Assembly (NCBI GenBank): GCA_030141605.1
Contig: JAQGDQ010000007.1
Coordinates: 1,663,173 to 1,727,172, forward strand
Direction: 5' to 3'
Source of the DNA: Tubiluchus corallicola
Taxonomy: Eukaryota; Priapulida; Priapulimorpha; Priapulimorphida; Tubiluchidae
DNA length: 64,000 bases
Below, piece by piece: positions 54,465 to 64,000 of this stretch; within the stretch, counting starts at the first letter, position 1; each line of letters begins with the position of its first letter. The notes beneath the pieces were generated by a model, which made no database searches, was not told the DNA's origin, and was given only the letters and a program-made list of their open reading frames with translations. A program made the translations under genes and the position numbers.

Positions 54465-57059
54465 TTATACCGAGGTGACAATTGCTGTTGTTTCCGAGTT
54501 ATCTAAGTGCTTCTTTGTTTCACTAGAGTGGATGGGTGGTGGTGGTGGGGGAGGAACAACAGACATAAAATCTCTTTCTTTTTTACTAACTGTCCTGCTT
54601 TTTAGCACGCACACATAAGCACACAGAATGATTACTAAAACGGCACACATTCCCAATGAACTTGCTAGTATTATGATGATTAAGAAATGCTCATTTTCTA
54701 TTCCTGTGCACACAGAAGCACTGTGATCACTGTTCTTTTTATCACTATTGGGAGTGTCTGTTTCAAAATGCTTGTTGTCATAGAAACCATTGTTCATTGA
54801 ACTAGTGCACACAAATGACGACGGCTGTAAGCACATAATACACTTATTCATTAAATATGGCGGTCCATAACACGTGATACTGTTTAGTTCATCTATATCA
54901 GCAAGGCTGCTGCGCGATTTATTTTTCCACAACTCTAACCATTCACGCAACCATTTTATTTGACAGTCACAAATCCAAGGGTTCTTATTTATCCTTAAAG
55001 TCTTGATGCCAAGTGCATGTGTTTTTGTCAGCACATCTGTGTCCATGCGCATAATCCGATTATGGCTGAGATCTAACCAGCTCAACATCTGCAGTTTTTT
55101 AAACAGCTGACCTTTAATAGTAGAAATATTGTTATAGCCAAGATCGAGCTGTTGTAATGTTGGAATGTCATTAAATGCACTGTCTGCTATATCTGTTATT
55201 GTGTTATTTGCTAGCGATAAATGTCTGAAAGACTTCATGATCTGAAAACTACCATTTTCAATAACTTTTATCTGGTTGTGACTGATATTTATCACAATAA
55301 CTTCGCTCAAGTTATAAAAACTATTCACTTGTATGTCGCTAATGTTGTTGTGAGATAAATCAAGGCTCTGTAAACTAGATAAATTCGAAAAAGTCCATGC
55401 TTGAATCTTTTCTATGCGGTTGAAAGATAAATTAATAGCTGTTATAGAACTAGTAAATGGTCCACCTTGAAATGCCATTGGGTCAACAGTGCTGATATTG
55501 TTTCCTTCGAGGTGAATGTTCAGCAAACTCTTCATATTACAGAAAGAGTTATCTGGCAATCGGTATACGTTGTTGTTTTCCATCTGAAGGCTTTGCAAAG
55601 CGGTCATATTTATAAAAGCTTCTTTTGGGAAAATACTAATGTGATTATTTCTAAGTACAAGGTGCTGAAGACTCTTTTCAACCCCAAGGAAGGCTTTTGA
55701 GCTGATGTGATCGATTTTATTATTGCCTAAAGTGAGTATCCTTAGTGAACGGAGAGTAAAAAATGATTCGTCTGGTATCCATCGTATCTGATTATCTTGT
55801 AGAGATAAGCTCCATAAATTAGTAAATCCATAGAGTGCTGATACTGGAATTTCTGTCAGCAAGTTTCCTTCCAAGTTAAGCGTTCCTGGGTTTTCTTTAA
55901 ATTCCTCTAAGCTATTGGGTGGAATGTTGATATTTTGTATTTCATTGTTACCTAAATTAAGCACATGCAGTGATCTTAAGTTAGCTATTACTGTATACGG
56001 AAATTGACTAATACGGTTACGTGAGAGATGTAGATAGACGAGGCTGTCTTCCAGCCCATTTAGTGCCCCATCAGATATGTTACTGATTTCATTAGCATCC
56101 AAGTTTAGGTTCATTAGATTGGGAAGATTGCGAAAACTGTCATTAGGTATGGATGTTATTTCGTTCGCCCCCAGTACTAAATACTGCAGTTGGTACATAT
56201 TGAGTGCTTCTTTTGGTATCTCTTTTAACTTGTTACTGTGCAGATATAGCAATGTAACATTATCTAGACCGGAAAAGCCATGCTCTTCTATTGTGGTTAC
56301 CTGATTATAAGCAATGTTGAGATGCTCTAATTCAATGAGGCTGCTAAATGCTTGGTTTTGGATGGTTGTAATGTAATTATGAGATAACTTGAGTATAGCA
56401 AGTCTGTCTAAATGGCAAAATGCATTCGAAGTGATGTTCATTAGGTTATTGTTCCGTAAATCTAACTCTTGCAGTGCATCTAACCCTTTAAAGGCATTGT
56501 GAGCTATGCTGTTTATGGAATTTGAATTTAATTTGAGCTGTGTCATTGACGGCAAAGAACTAAATGCATAATTGTGGAGCTTCGTGATCATGTTGTAACC
56601 AAGGTCTAGTTTTTTCAGATTGTGCAAACCTTCGAATACTGCAGATGGAACTTGCGCCATGTTGTTTTCTTTCAGTATCAGCTCTAATAAATAGTCTCTA
56701 GATTCTAAAAATGCTTCTGCTGCAATCGTTTCCAAGTTGTTATTTACAATGTGAAGCTCCTTTATTTTGAGGTGGGAAAGTGTTGGCTGAGGAATAGTGC
56801 TGATTTGATTGTACTCTATCACTAGTTTGGTGATGAAATTATCTTTGTTTACACTTTGCAGTGCTTCGTCGATGCTTTCCAAATTGCTGTTTTCACAGTG
56901 GATGTTAAGTGGATTGGTGCTGGTGCACCAACAAACACTCGTCTTCCTTGTCTCCAGAGGACACAGTTGTGTAGATACCTGGTTTATTAAAGAACAACCA
57001 ACGTATGCATGAAGAAGTTGATAAAACAGCCATAGCAATTTTTCCTGCTTCCCAGCCAT
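54465..57059 (-). CDS. Leucine-rich-repeat type I membrane protein, single coding exon
   Basis: A receptor or adhesion-type protein of 864 aa. The start chosen is the ATG at 57059: a strong acceptor (TTGGTTTTTGCAG) lies three bases upstream of it, so an in-frame ATG at 57101 would be in the 5' UTR intron. Residues 1-23 are a signal peptide (MAGKQEKLLWLFYQLLHAYV...). A cysteine-rich LRR N-cap follows (CPLETRKTSVCWC). Then come about 25 repeats of LxxLxLxxNxI, for example LKKLDLGYNMI and LQSLDLSHNNI. A C-cap follows (NPWICDCQIKWLREWLE, with more cysteines), then one membrane helix (~792-819) and a ~45-residue tail with KSRTVSKKE, seven consecutive prolines and the end VTSV. The architecture resembles chaoptin/Lrig-like proteins; the orthologue is not assigned. 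Confidence 0.93.
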   Translation of the reverse strand: MAGKQEKLLWLFYQLLHAYVGCSLINQVSTQLCPLETRKTSVCWCTSTNPLNIHCENSNLESIDEALQSVNKDNFITKLVIEYNQISTIPQPTLSHLKIKELHIVNNNLETIAAEAFLESRDYLLELILKENNMAQVPSAVFEGLHNLKKLDLGYNMITKLHNYAFSSLPSMTQLKLNSNSINSIAHNAFKGLDALQELDLRNNNLMNITSNAFCHLDRLAILKLSHNYITTIQNQAFSSLIELEHLNIAYNQVTTIEEHGFSGLDNVTLLYLHSNKLKEIPKEALNMYQLQYLVLGANEITSIPNDSFRNLPNLMNLNLDANEISNISDGALNGLEDSLVYLHLSRNRISQFPYTVIANLRSLHVLNLGNNEIQNINIPPNSLEEFKENPGTLNLEGNLLTEIPVSALYGFTNLWSLSLQDNQIRWIPDESFFTLRSLRILTLGNNKIDHISSKAFLGVEKSLQHLVLRNNHISIFPKEAFINMTALQSLQMENNNVYRLPDNSFCNMKSLLNIHLEGNNISTVDPMAFQGGPFTSSITAINLSFNRIEKIQAWTFSNLSSLQSLDLSHNNISDIQVNSFYNLSEVIVINISHNQIKVIENGSFQIMKSFRHLSLANNTITDIADSAFNDIPTLQQLDLGYNNISTIKGQLFKKLQMLSWLDLSHNRIMRMDTDVLTKTHALGIKTLRINKNPWICDCQIKWLREWLELWKNKSRSSLADIDELNSITCYGPPYLMNKCIMCLQPSSFVCTSSMNNGFYDNKHFETDTPNSDKKNSDHSASVCTGIENEHFLIIIILASSLGMCAVLVIILCAYVCVLKSRTVSKKERDFMSVVPPPPPPPIHSSETKKHLDNSETTAIVTSV

Positions 57060-57061
57060 TG

Positions 57062-60000
57062 TCTGCAAAAACCAACAAAAAACATTTACTGATTTAGCCA
57101 TTATTTTTGATCAATAGATGCTTTTGCCAATACAATTCTCAAATTGACATTTTCAAAATCGTATCATCTTCAGTGAACAAATTACATTCTTTTAGTTGGC
57201 AGTAATGCCGTCACAAGAATTGATCAGAAGCTAATTAATGTTGTCGCTGGACTGAAAATTATATTTGAGCACCAATGCATCAAAAACTGTGCTTTTCACA
57301 ACACCTTTCTGATAACTCCTTGTGTGTGAATTCAGTAATGAAGGCAATTTGCATATTGAAAGCATAATAATAATGTGAATAATCACGTTCCTCCACTCTA
57401 CAACGAATTTGTGAGGCTCGTTATAGTAAAATCACGCGGCTGCGAACATAAAGCTTCTTATGAACACACAAACTGCAAGCAGTATATATTCTTCTATACA
57501 AAGATACTACCTGTTTAAAATGTATAAGTGACAGAAAGCTGATTATCCAGTGCATTACAGTAGAAATTAGCTGACAAAACAACAAACATTTTTTTTATTT
57601 TCAGTCAGTACTTAAACTGTTCAGCTCATTGCACAACTGTTGACTGCCTTACAAAATTACTAAATTTTATGTATAATTTTGCACAGTGACAATGCATAAT
57701 AGATAGGCAGCTGGTTATTTTAAATAAGCCATGTTAGGTCAAAGCTACAGTGTTTCATTTCATTCTAGGAGTTTTAGAAGTCCATACACATATTTTACCC
57801 AGATCTCATGGGTGACTGACGCAGATCAATATGAAATTTTCTGAACAGCAAAACATCTGCGTAACCCTTTATGTGTCACTGCTTATTACAACTCTTCTTC
57901 TTTGGCCATGTTTACCTTCTTGGGCTTTGTAAATCAGGACTCTTGAAAAGCAGTCCCATCTATACAGCAGTTGAAAGTGTAACGTCTCTGAAAGCGTAAA
58001 TCCAGATAAATTTGTATAATGGTTTTGGCCTTTTATTATTTTTAAATTAAGAACGTAGGTTGACGGTAATAGACGTTCCTATAGTTTGACTTTTGTGATA
58101 TCGTAGTTTTATTTTCAGTGATATCTGTTTTTGAGATAGCTGCAGTATCGATAAAGAAACCTCAATTAGACAGATATTTAAAAGCAGAGAAATTCAGGCA
58201 CGTTTGTTTTTACCAAGCTTTCATCCAACTATATACGAACGCAATATTTCTAAATTACTTCTCAAACTTTGATGTTATTCTCGTACGCATCTATTTACTG
58301 ACTTGATTAAGACAGCAAAAGTTCTCCGAAATTCTGAGTGGCTTTTGTTATTGCAGGCTTAGTTTGCATTGTTTCTGAAATAGCTTTTAAAAGTCTGTGA
58401 ATTGTGCCCTTTTAGTATCAAAGTATGTTGTATTAGGACCTATAAATACGTGGTAGATTCTGAGCCAAATTGAGGAATATCTGTGACATCTTACACTCAC
58501 AAAATCTTGCTTTAAAAATAATATTTTGTAGACAATCAATAATTTTCCTCATGATCTGGACGTTCTTCTTAGTTACATATACCAAGTACTTTTATTCTGA
58601 TATAATGATATTTTATGTGGTTAATTAGTGATTGTTATGAGTCATTTATCATTAATTACTTGATCAAAAAATCACATCTAAGATTCATTGAAGTGGCAAA
58701 CTTTATTTTAATTTATTTAATATGGTGTTTACGTTCAAATAACTGGGAATTTAAGTGTGAGTCTGTGCCGTGTGAAACTCTCGGTAGTCTGACTTGCGTT
58801 GATAAAACCATTTGAAAATCTGTCATGCCTAATATGATATCATTATGTTAGTGAAGTTACTGACCATTTTGCTCACAACTTCCTTAAACTGAAAAATACT
58901 GTAGCACCATCGTTATTAAGGACTGAACTTTTTATCACACTGCTATTGGCTTATTGGCAAAACCGATATCAATCAAAATTATGCTGCTTTAAATGGCTCA
59001 ATATCCTTGTATTTCTCATTGCTATTTTTTCTTCTGTCTTGCTAAAAGCTTCAGTTGCATTCTTCTTTCACTCTGATTCTGATGCGACACCCGCCGTTAA
59101 ATTATATTGTCTCGGCTGGCGAACTATCGTTATGAATTTCATAAAGGCACCGGCGAAATTTCGCTCTACAGTCGCTAGCTTGATTTGCAGCTGACACACG
59201 AAAATGAAATCTCCTTTGCTGACAAATTAAAACGCGTTTCTATTATGCCGTAGGTAACTGACACTGCGCATCTCAGTAGCTTCAGCTGCATTGTGAAACT
59301 AGGCTCAATTTATGTGGCAGTTAATTAGCTTTCACGAATTTTTCCCAATAGAAAACGCATAGGAAACACAAAGCCCGATATTCTGGCTTCTAATTAGAAA
59401 TTGTTTATTGCTCACTTTAATAGGAATGAGAGTCTGTAAATTACTCACTGGTGAGCTCTACTGCTAACTGTTATTAAAGCTGGTTGTAATACAAATAAGC
59501 TCAGTTCAATCTGTGTCGCGGTAATTACCCTTGGATGACCATTGGCTTGTCCTTGTTAGGTCGACTAAATTGTCTGCACAAGGTGGATCAATATAGTAAA
59601 TTCACATTGACCCCAATTTATCGTCTGTTGTACAGGAAGCCAGCCTGCTAGTACTTTGACTGGTTTCAGTTTAATGTCAATACTGTTTTGAAATGGCTTC
59701 ACTTCCTTCTTTCTATTTGTCCTCCGAACTGGCATGCGCCTGAAAATTCTCTCTGATCTCAAAAACGTTGCGGATTGGCAGAATGAATTGTTTAGATTAT
59801 ACATATGATATACTCTGCAGAGCATGGAGCTCAACTGAACAGACGACATTGCTGAAATTGTCTTTCTTTTCAGTCCATTAAACCGTTCGATAACCAATTG
59901 TTTTCAATACGTAAACGATTCAATTTAATACCCATTTTTCTGCGAATTTTAGTACTTACAAAACGAATTTTTAGTAGCTTCGCTATGCTTGAAAGCAGGG

Positions 60001-61200
60001 CCAGCTATACCACTAGGGAAATTAGGCACTTGCCCAGGATGCCAAATTTTTTGGGGCGCCAAATTCTGGAAGTAATTCTTAAATTTTTTAGATTAGTTTT
60101 AGCATAAGTAATTGTATATATTATACTAATGTACTATACTATACTAATATTATACTAATATAACATAGTGTGTGTATAACATAAATGCACAACGTTTTAA
60201 CTTGCTGAAACAAACTGCTTGTGTTATACTCCTGTCGAAATATATAGACGCCAATATGAACTTGTCTTCTTGCAGCAAAATACTTTCCATTTTTGCTTTA
60301 CCTGCCTTCTTAAGATTACATTATTCAACGTTTTATTGTAGACACCATTAGCATGTTAACCCGCTTTTGCGTACAGTGTACATTGTACGCATACTGTGTG
60401 GCAGCAGAGAAAGTAACGACTCTTCATTTTATAAAAAAATTTCTTGCAAAAGCGCATCTAATTATGACAAATAAATCTATAAAAATAGAAGCTTTCAGGG
60501 CCATAATACGGGAAAAACAAGGTAAAAAAGCTGGTGAACATTGAACGGCAAAAGATTCGTCAAAGAACTATTTGCAATCAGACAGAGTTATGGCTGTGAA
60601 GATGATGAAACTAGTAATTTGGTGTATGAAAAAGAAGTTATTGTTTCAAAAATTTTCTGGTGAAAAGATCGAGCGCATAGTCAAGAGTATGTACACGAAC
60701 AATATGCAGCAGAAATTGCAATGGACTCATAAATTCAACTTGAAATGAAATCGACACAAGCTGTAGATAGATAATTGACTACAGTTAATTAGTACACTTA
60801 GTAAACTAGCTATTGGACAAAAAGCTGCGCATTCAATTTCTCGTTTTGTTATCGTCATTTGATGTATTTTAAGATTATTAATGGTTATCTGTAAATTAAT
60901 TTCTCGGGTAAAGCAGCCATGATGTTCGGGACAGGGTGCTTAGTCCCGTATCTTCGTTGATGGGACACACACTCAGACTGAATGTAACTTACCTAATATA
61001 GATAATTAACACACTTTGCATGAATGTAAATGACATATATTACGAAAAAATAAGATGATCTGAATTTGGTCCATGGTACAAGGGTGCCGATGACGTCGTC
61101 ACTGCCCCTGGCGTACAACTTAGACACAAAATTCTTGTAGCAAATGGCCGATTTCTTATTGGTCCATAATACATTTCGTAACATTTTGTGGCTTCGCTTG
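57062..61200. other. No gene recognised
   Basis: AT-rich sequence upstream of the LRR gene. It should hold that gene's 5' UTR exon and promoter, which I could not place. Near 57390-57435 a GAGGCTCGTTATAG fragment resembles the repeat at ~29270. Near 60010-60070 the words AATTAGGCACTTGCCC and TTTGGGGCGCC recall the ends of hAT-related repeats. 60115-60180 is (ATACTA)n-like. Open frames here (for example 59565-59897 minus, 110 codons) show no family features. Confidence 0.4.
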
Positions 61201-61930
61201 CAAGTTAGGTACAAATAATTTATTTTGCGAACTGGCTAAAGGGTACTGATGACGTAATTTGGTCACTTCGTGTGTTCCTAGATCATATCATTAATCATTT
61301 TACCAAATGAAAGCGCACATAACACTTCCTGTTCGTCCCTGCTAATAGTAGCGAAGAGTCTATCTGTGATCATTTTTAAGTTATAAGCCTCCAAAGTGCA
61401 TGTTCCTAAGCACAATTTCGTGACCTTTTAGTGTCCTGGGACAGTAAGCCAAAATGCAAAATTTTATAAAAATGCCCAAAAACGCTATTAAAATGGTTCA
61501 AAGAAACTTTCCTAAACGTTTGGCAGCTGTATCCAGTCAGTTCTCTTTTTTCAGCTAATAGACCAGACTATTGATTTTGTGAAATGGATAGAGGGGTACC
61601 AATGATGTAATTTGGCCATTTCGAGTGTTCCAATGTCACTAATCGTACTACCAAAAGAAAGCCCACATTTAAGTTCCTATTCGCCCCTAATAGTACATAA
61701 GTGTCTATCTGTAAACGTTTTGGAATTATAAGCCTCCAAAGTGGACTATTTCGTGACCTTTTAGTATCACGGGACAGCGGGCCGAAGTGCAAAATTTTAT
61801 TAAGATCGCCAAAACGCCGTTAGAATGACCTAAAGAATCATTCCTGAAAGTTTGGTAGCTGTGTCTGGTCAGTCTCCATTTCGTTAAAATTTGGCCTTAA
61901 CAGATCAGACTAAAAGTTGTTTTAGTAAGT
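61083..61930. repeat. ~353-bp tandem repeat, two diverged units plus a partial
   Basis: Unit starts GGGTAC(T/C)(G/A)ATGA(C/T)GTAATTTGG at 61241 and 61594. Shared inner blocks are AGCCTCCAAAGTG, TTTCGTGACCTTTTAGT and GGGACAG followed by GCAAAATTTTAT. A shorter related start lies near 61083 (GGGTGCCGATGACGTC). Identity between units is moderate, with indels. No coding capacity; it is probably part of an old mobile element or a local satellite. Confidence 0.7.
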
Positions 61931-64000
61931 TAGAACGCATTTATCCTATTAGAAGAAGCTAAGATCGATTAAACTGTTTGGTCTAAACCTAGAGCATTGA
62001 ACATAATTCAAAGAGCCAAGAAGTGTTTCTGTAAATCCATGTCTTTAGAAGTGGTTACTTGATCATTTCTTGTCAAAGAGGCATTACATCTTTGCGAAAA
62101 ATATTGGTTTAGCATTGTGTTCAAATGGCGGCCTATGTGACTTGAGCTAACACACGGCTTGATTGCAAAATTAAAACTCTGCATATTTAGAAATTTTATC
62201 TTCCAAAATAGTTTAAAATAGTACAATTAAAGTTTTTAAAAATTTGCAATAAATCGCAAACTAATAATACAAGAAAACAGCTTATTGGTAAGTGTTAAAA
62301 TTAAAAGTATGCTAAATATAAAATTACCTAGAAATGAGTGATATAGTAATTGACAATTTTGAATGAAGGCGGTAAAATTAATCGATGTACTTAAAACCTG
62401 TAATCCACCCATTTGCAATGTGTCTTGAATACATGTATAGGGTATAGGCATTGGGTAAATTGATCGAACAAAGAAAATCAATGAAGTTATGAAATGAACG
62501 AAAAAGAGCTAGGACGTGTCCTGATTTTCAGTCTATAGTATAAGTACAAAAGTTCTCAATGCTTTCTTCTAACATCTGTTCCTTTATCATTGCTTTGATA
62601 TTTCTCTTTCTCCTTTCGACTTTCTTTCTCTCGTCTTTTAACTGATGTCGCTTCTTAGTCGCTCTCACACTCCATACTACCCATTGTTTTACAGTTTCTA
62701 TTTTCGTCACCCTTCCAGACTATCCTTTGCATTTGCAAGATTTGCATCTGAATATCAGAAGTGATGCAGCTGGTGGCATCTTGCAACACAAGAAATCGTA
62801 TGCTTATTGCCTCAGATAAATCTAATTTTTCAGTAACAGACAAAAATGTAAATTTGCCGAATGTCAGTAGAATCATAAAAGCTAAGTTTTTATACGCTAT
62901 TTTGAAGATTATAGCCTTTGACTATACTTTCCTGCAATACAAAATCAAGTTTCACTCAACAAATTAAATTGGAACATATTAACAGATGTTAACAAAAATT
63001 TTAAGCAAAGAGTCATTTAAACAATGCAGCAACACTTCTTTTTCATTCAGTGAAATTTGTTATGACTATGAACGAACTAATAACAGTAACGTGTGCCGTG
63101 GTAGTAATAAATTCAGCGCACTTATTATTTTCGAAACATTTTCGACATGTTATTCGCCAGATTACGTTTATCCGAAAAGCTAGTTTTCATGGCAATAGTT
63201 TGTATTTTCCACACTGATAACTATACAGTTTTCAACTCTTGAAATTGGTAGAATACTGATTGAAGAAGTGAAAAGCTTTATCAGCGTCTACGTTTAAGAC
63301 TTTCCCCATGGGATGGCAAAATTGTCGAATATCATATGAAAGGTAAATGAAAAATAATATGTGGTCGTATTGATTTCCTCTCCCCATATATTACTTACGT
63401 TAGTGATTCCCTCGAACTGAGTCTACTAAGACTGTGCGTCCAAACAACGTAATCGTACACCAAGCCATCTCACAGCTTATTCTCACAGAAGATTGTCGAT
63501 AAACACATAATAGTTTGGTCAGGTTATCAGGTGGCTGCTCTTACTATATTTATTCCTCTGTATCTATATTCTACACTTCATGAATAAATCAGCGCGTGGT
63601 TGATGCATCTCACTTAGGATGTATATTGAGAATTGTAGTCAGATAGTGTTGATCAATGAAACAAGAGTATCAACACATCTACAGTAGCAATGAACCCACC
63701 AAATAAAGCCAATATTATGACTGTTTTTTGTCTTGCTTGTCTTTTTCTGCATATTATTTCCTGTATTGAATTGTATTATTTTTGCAGTCTTCTTAAACTA
63801 TTTACATTGCCGTCTTTCTTCTCTTCCCGCTGCATCTATTTGCACTTCCCTTCCCTTTCTCTCTCCCTTAAACGCGTGGATGTACTGATCATTAATACTG
63901 TCCTTAAAAATAGCCTATAAAATAAAGTTGAGCGGCTGAGTGAAAATAGCCTGATTCCAATCTGCCCTTTTAAAGGTTAGCACTAACAGCAACCCATGAA
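61931..64000. other. No gene recognised, right edge
   Basis: AT-rich sequence with only short open frames on both strands, none with recognisable motifs. A Thr/Cys/Phe-rich stretch (TTCTCTTTCTCC) near 62600 is low complexity. Confidence 0.4.

Noticed and set aside
57060-57101. Upstream in-frame ATG of the LRR gene (14 more residues)
   Set aside because: A strong polypyrimidine tract and AG lie directly before the second ATG, so the extra residues are probably intron; the second ATG also gives a better signal peptide.

Overview
This is a 64 kb piece of an AT-rich animal (metazoan) nuclear genome. The evidence is spliced genes with GT-AG introns, an integrin alpha subunit, an animal-type SWEET sugar transporter, a leucine-rich-repeat membrane receptor, and a dense load of LINE, Ty3/Gypsy and DNA-transposon repeats. 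Nothing prokaryotic is present (no operons, no Shine-Dalgarno sites). The lineage cannot be fixed from the sequence. The integrin has no inserted I domain and is highly intron-split, which fits an invertebrate, but this is inference.

Layout. (1) 518-30482, minus strand: an integrin alpha subunit gene. I rebuilt 26 coding exons whose splice phases all match. It starts with a signal peptide at 30482 and runs off the left edge before the transmembrane segment. Its 12.2 kb intron (626-12782) holds a stack of mobile elements. A LINE fragment flanked on both sides by (CT)n is split by a nearly intact Ty3/Gypsy retrotransposon (2527-10951, LTRs 309/311 identical) and by a GC-richer tandem repeat (10967-12466). 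(2) 32545-39512, minus: a complete six-exon SWEET (SLC50A1-like) sugar transporter of 232 aa. One of its introns carries a LINE 3' fragment with a 131-bp tandem duplication. (3) 39.8-44.3 kb: an intergenic repeat cluster. A DNA transposon copy appears to have been invaded by two LINEs, and a clean 755-bp copy of the same family has a 5-bp target duplication. (4) 45608-52764, plus: ten exons of a TPR protein resembling Acl4, the assembly chaperone of ribosomal protein L4. Its last exon was not found. (5) 54465-57059, minus: a single-coding-exon, 864-aa type I membrane protein with about 25 leucine-rich repeats, a polyproline tail and a C-terminal PDZ-type motif. (6) 57.1-64 kb: no gene recognised, only tandem repeats and low-complexity sequence.

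The host genes have no obvious pathway in common. Integrin and SWEET lie head-to-tail on the minus strand about 2 kb apart. The Acl4-like and LRR genes are on opposite strands, and the LRR gene may lie inside the Acl4-like gene's last intron. The two largest intronic elements (LINE and Gypsy) are antisense to the integrin gene. I found no tRNA or rRNA gene and no CRISPR array.
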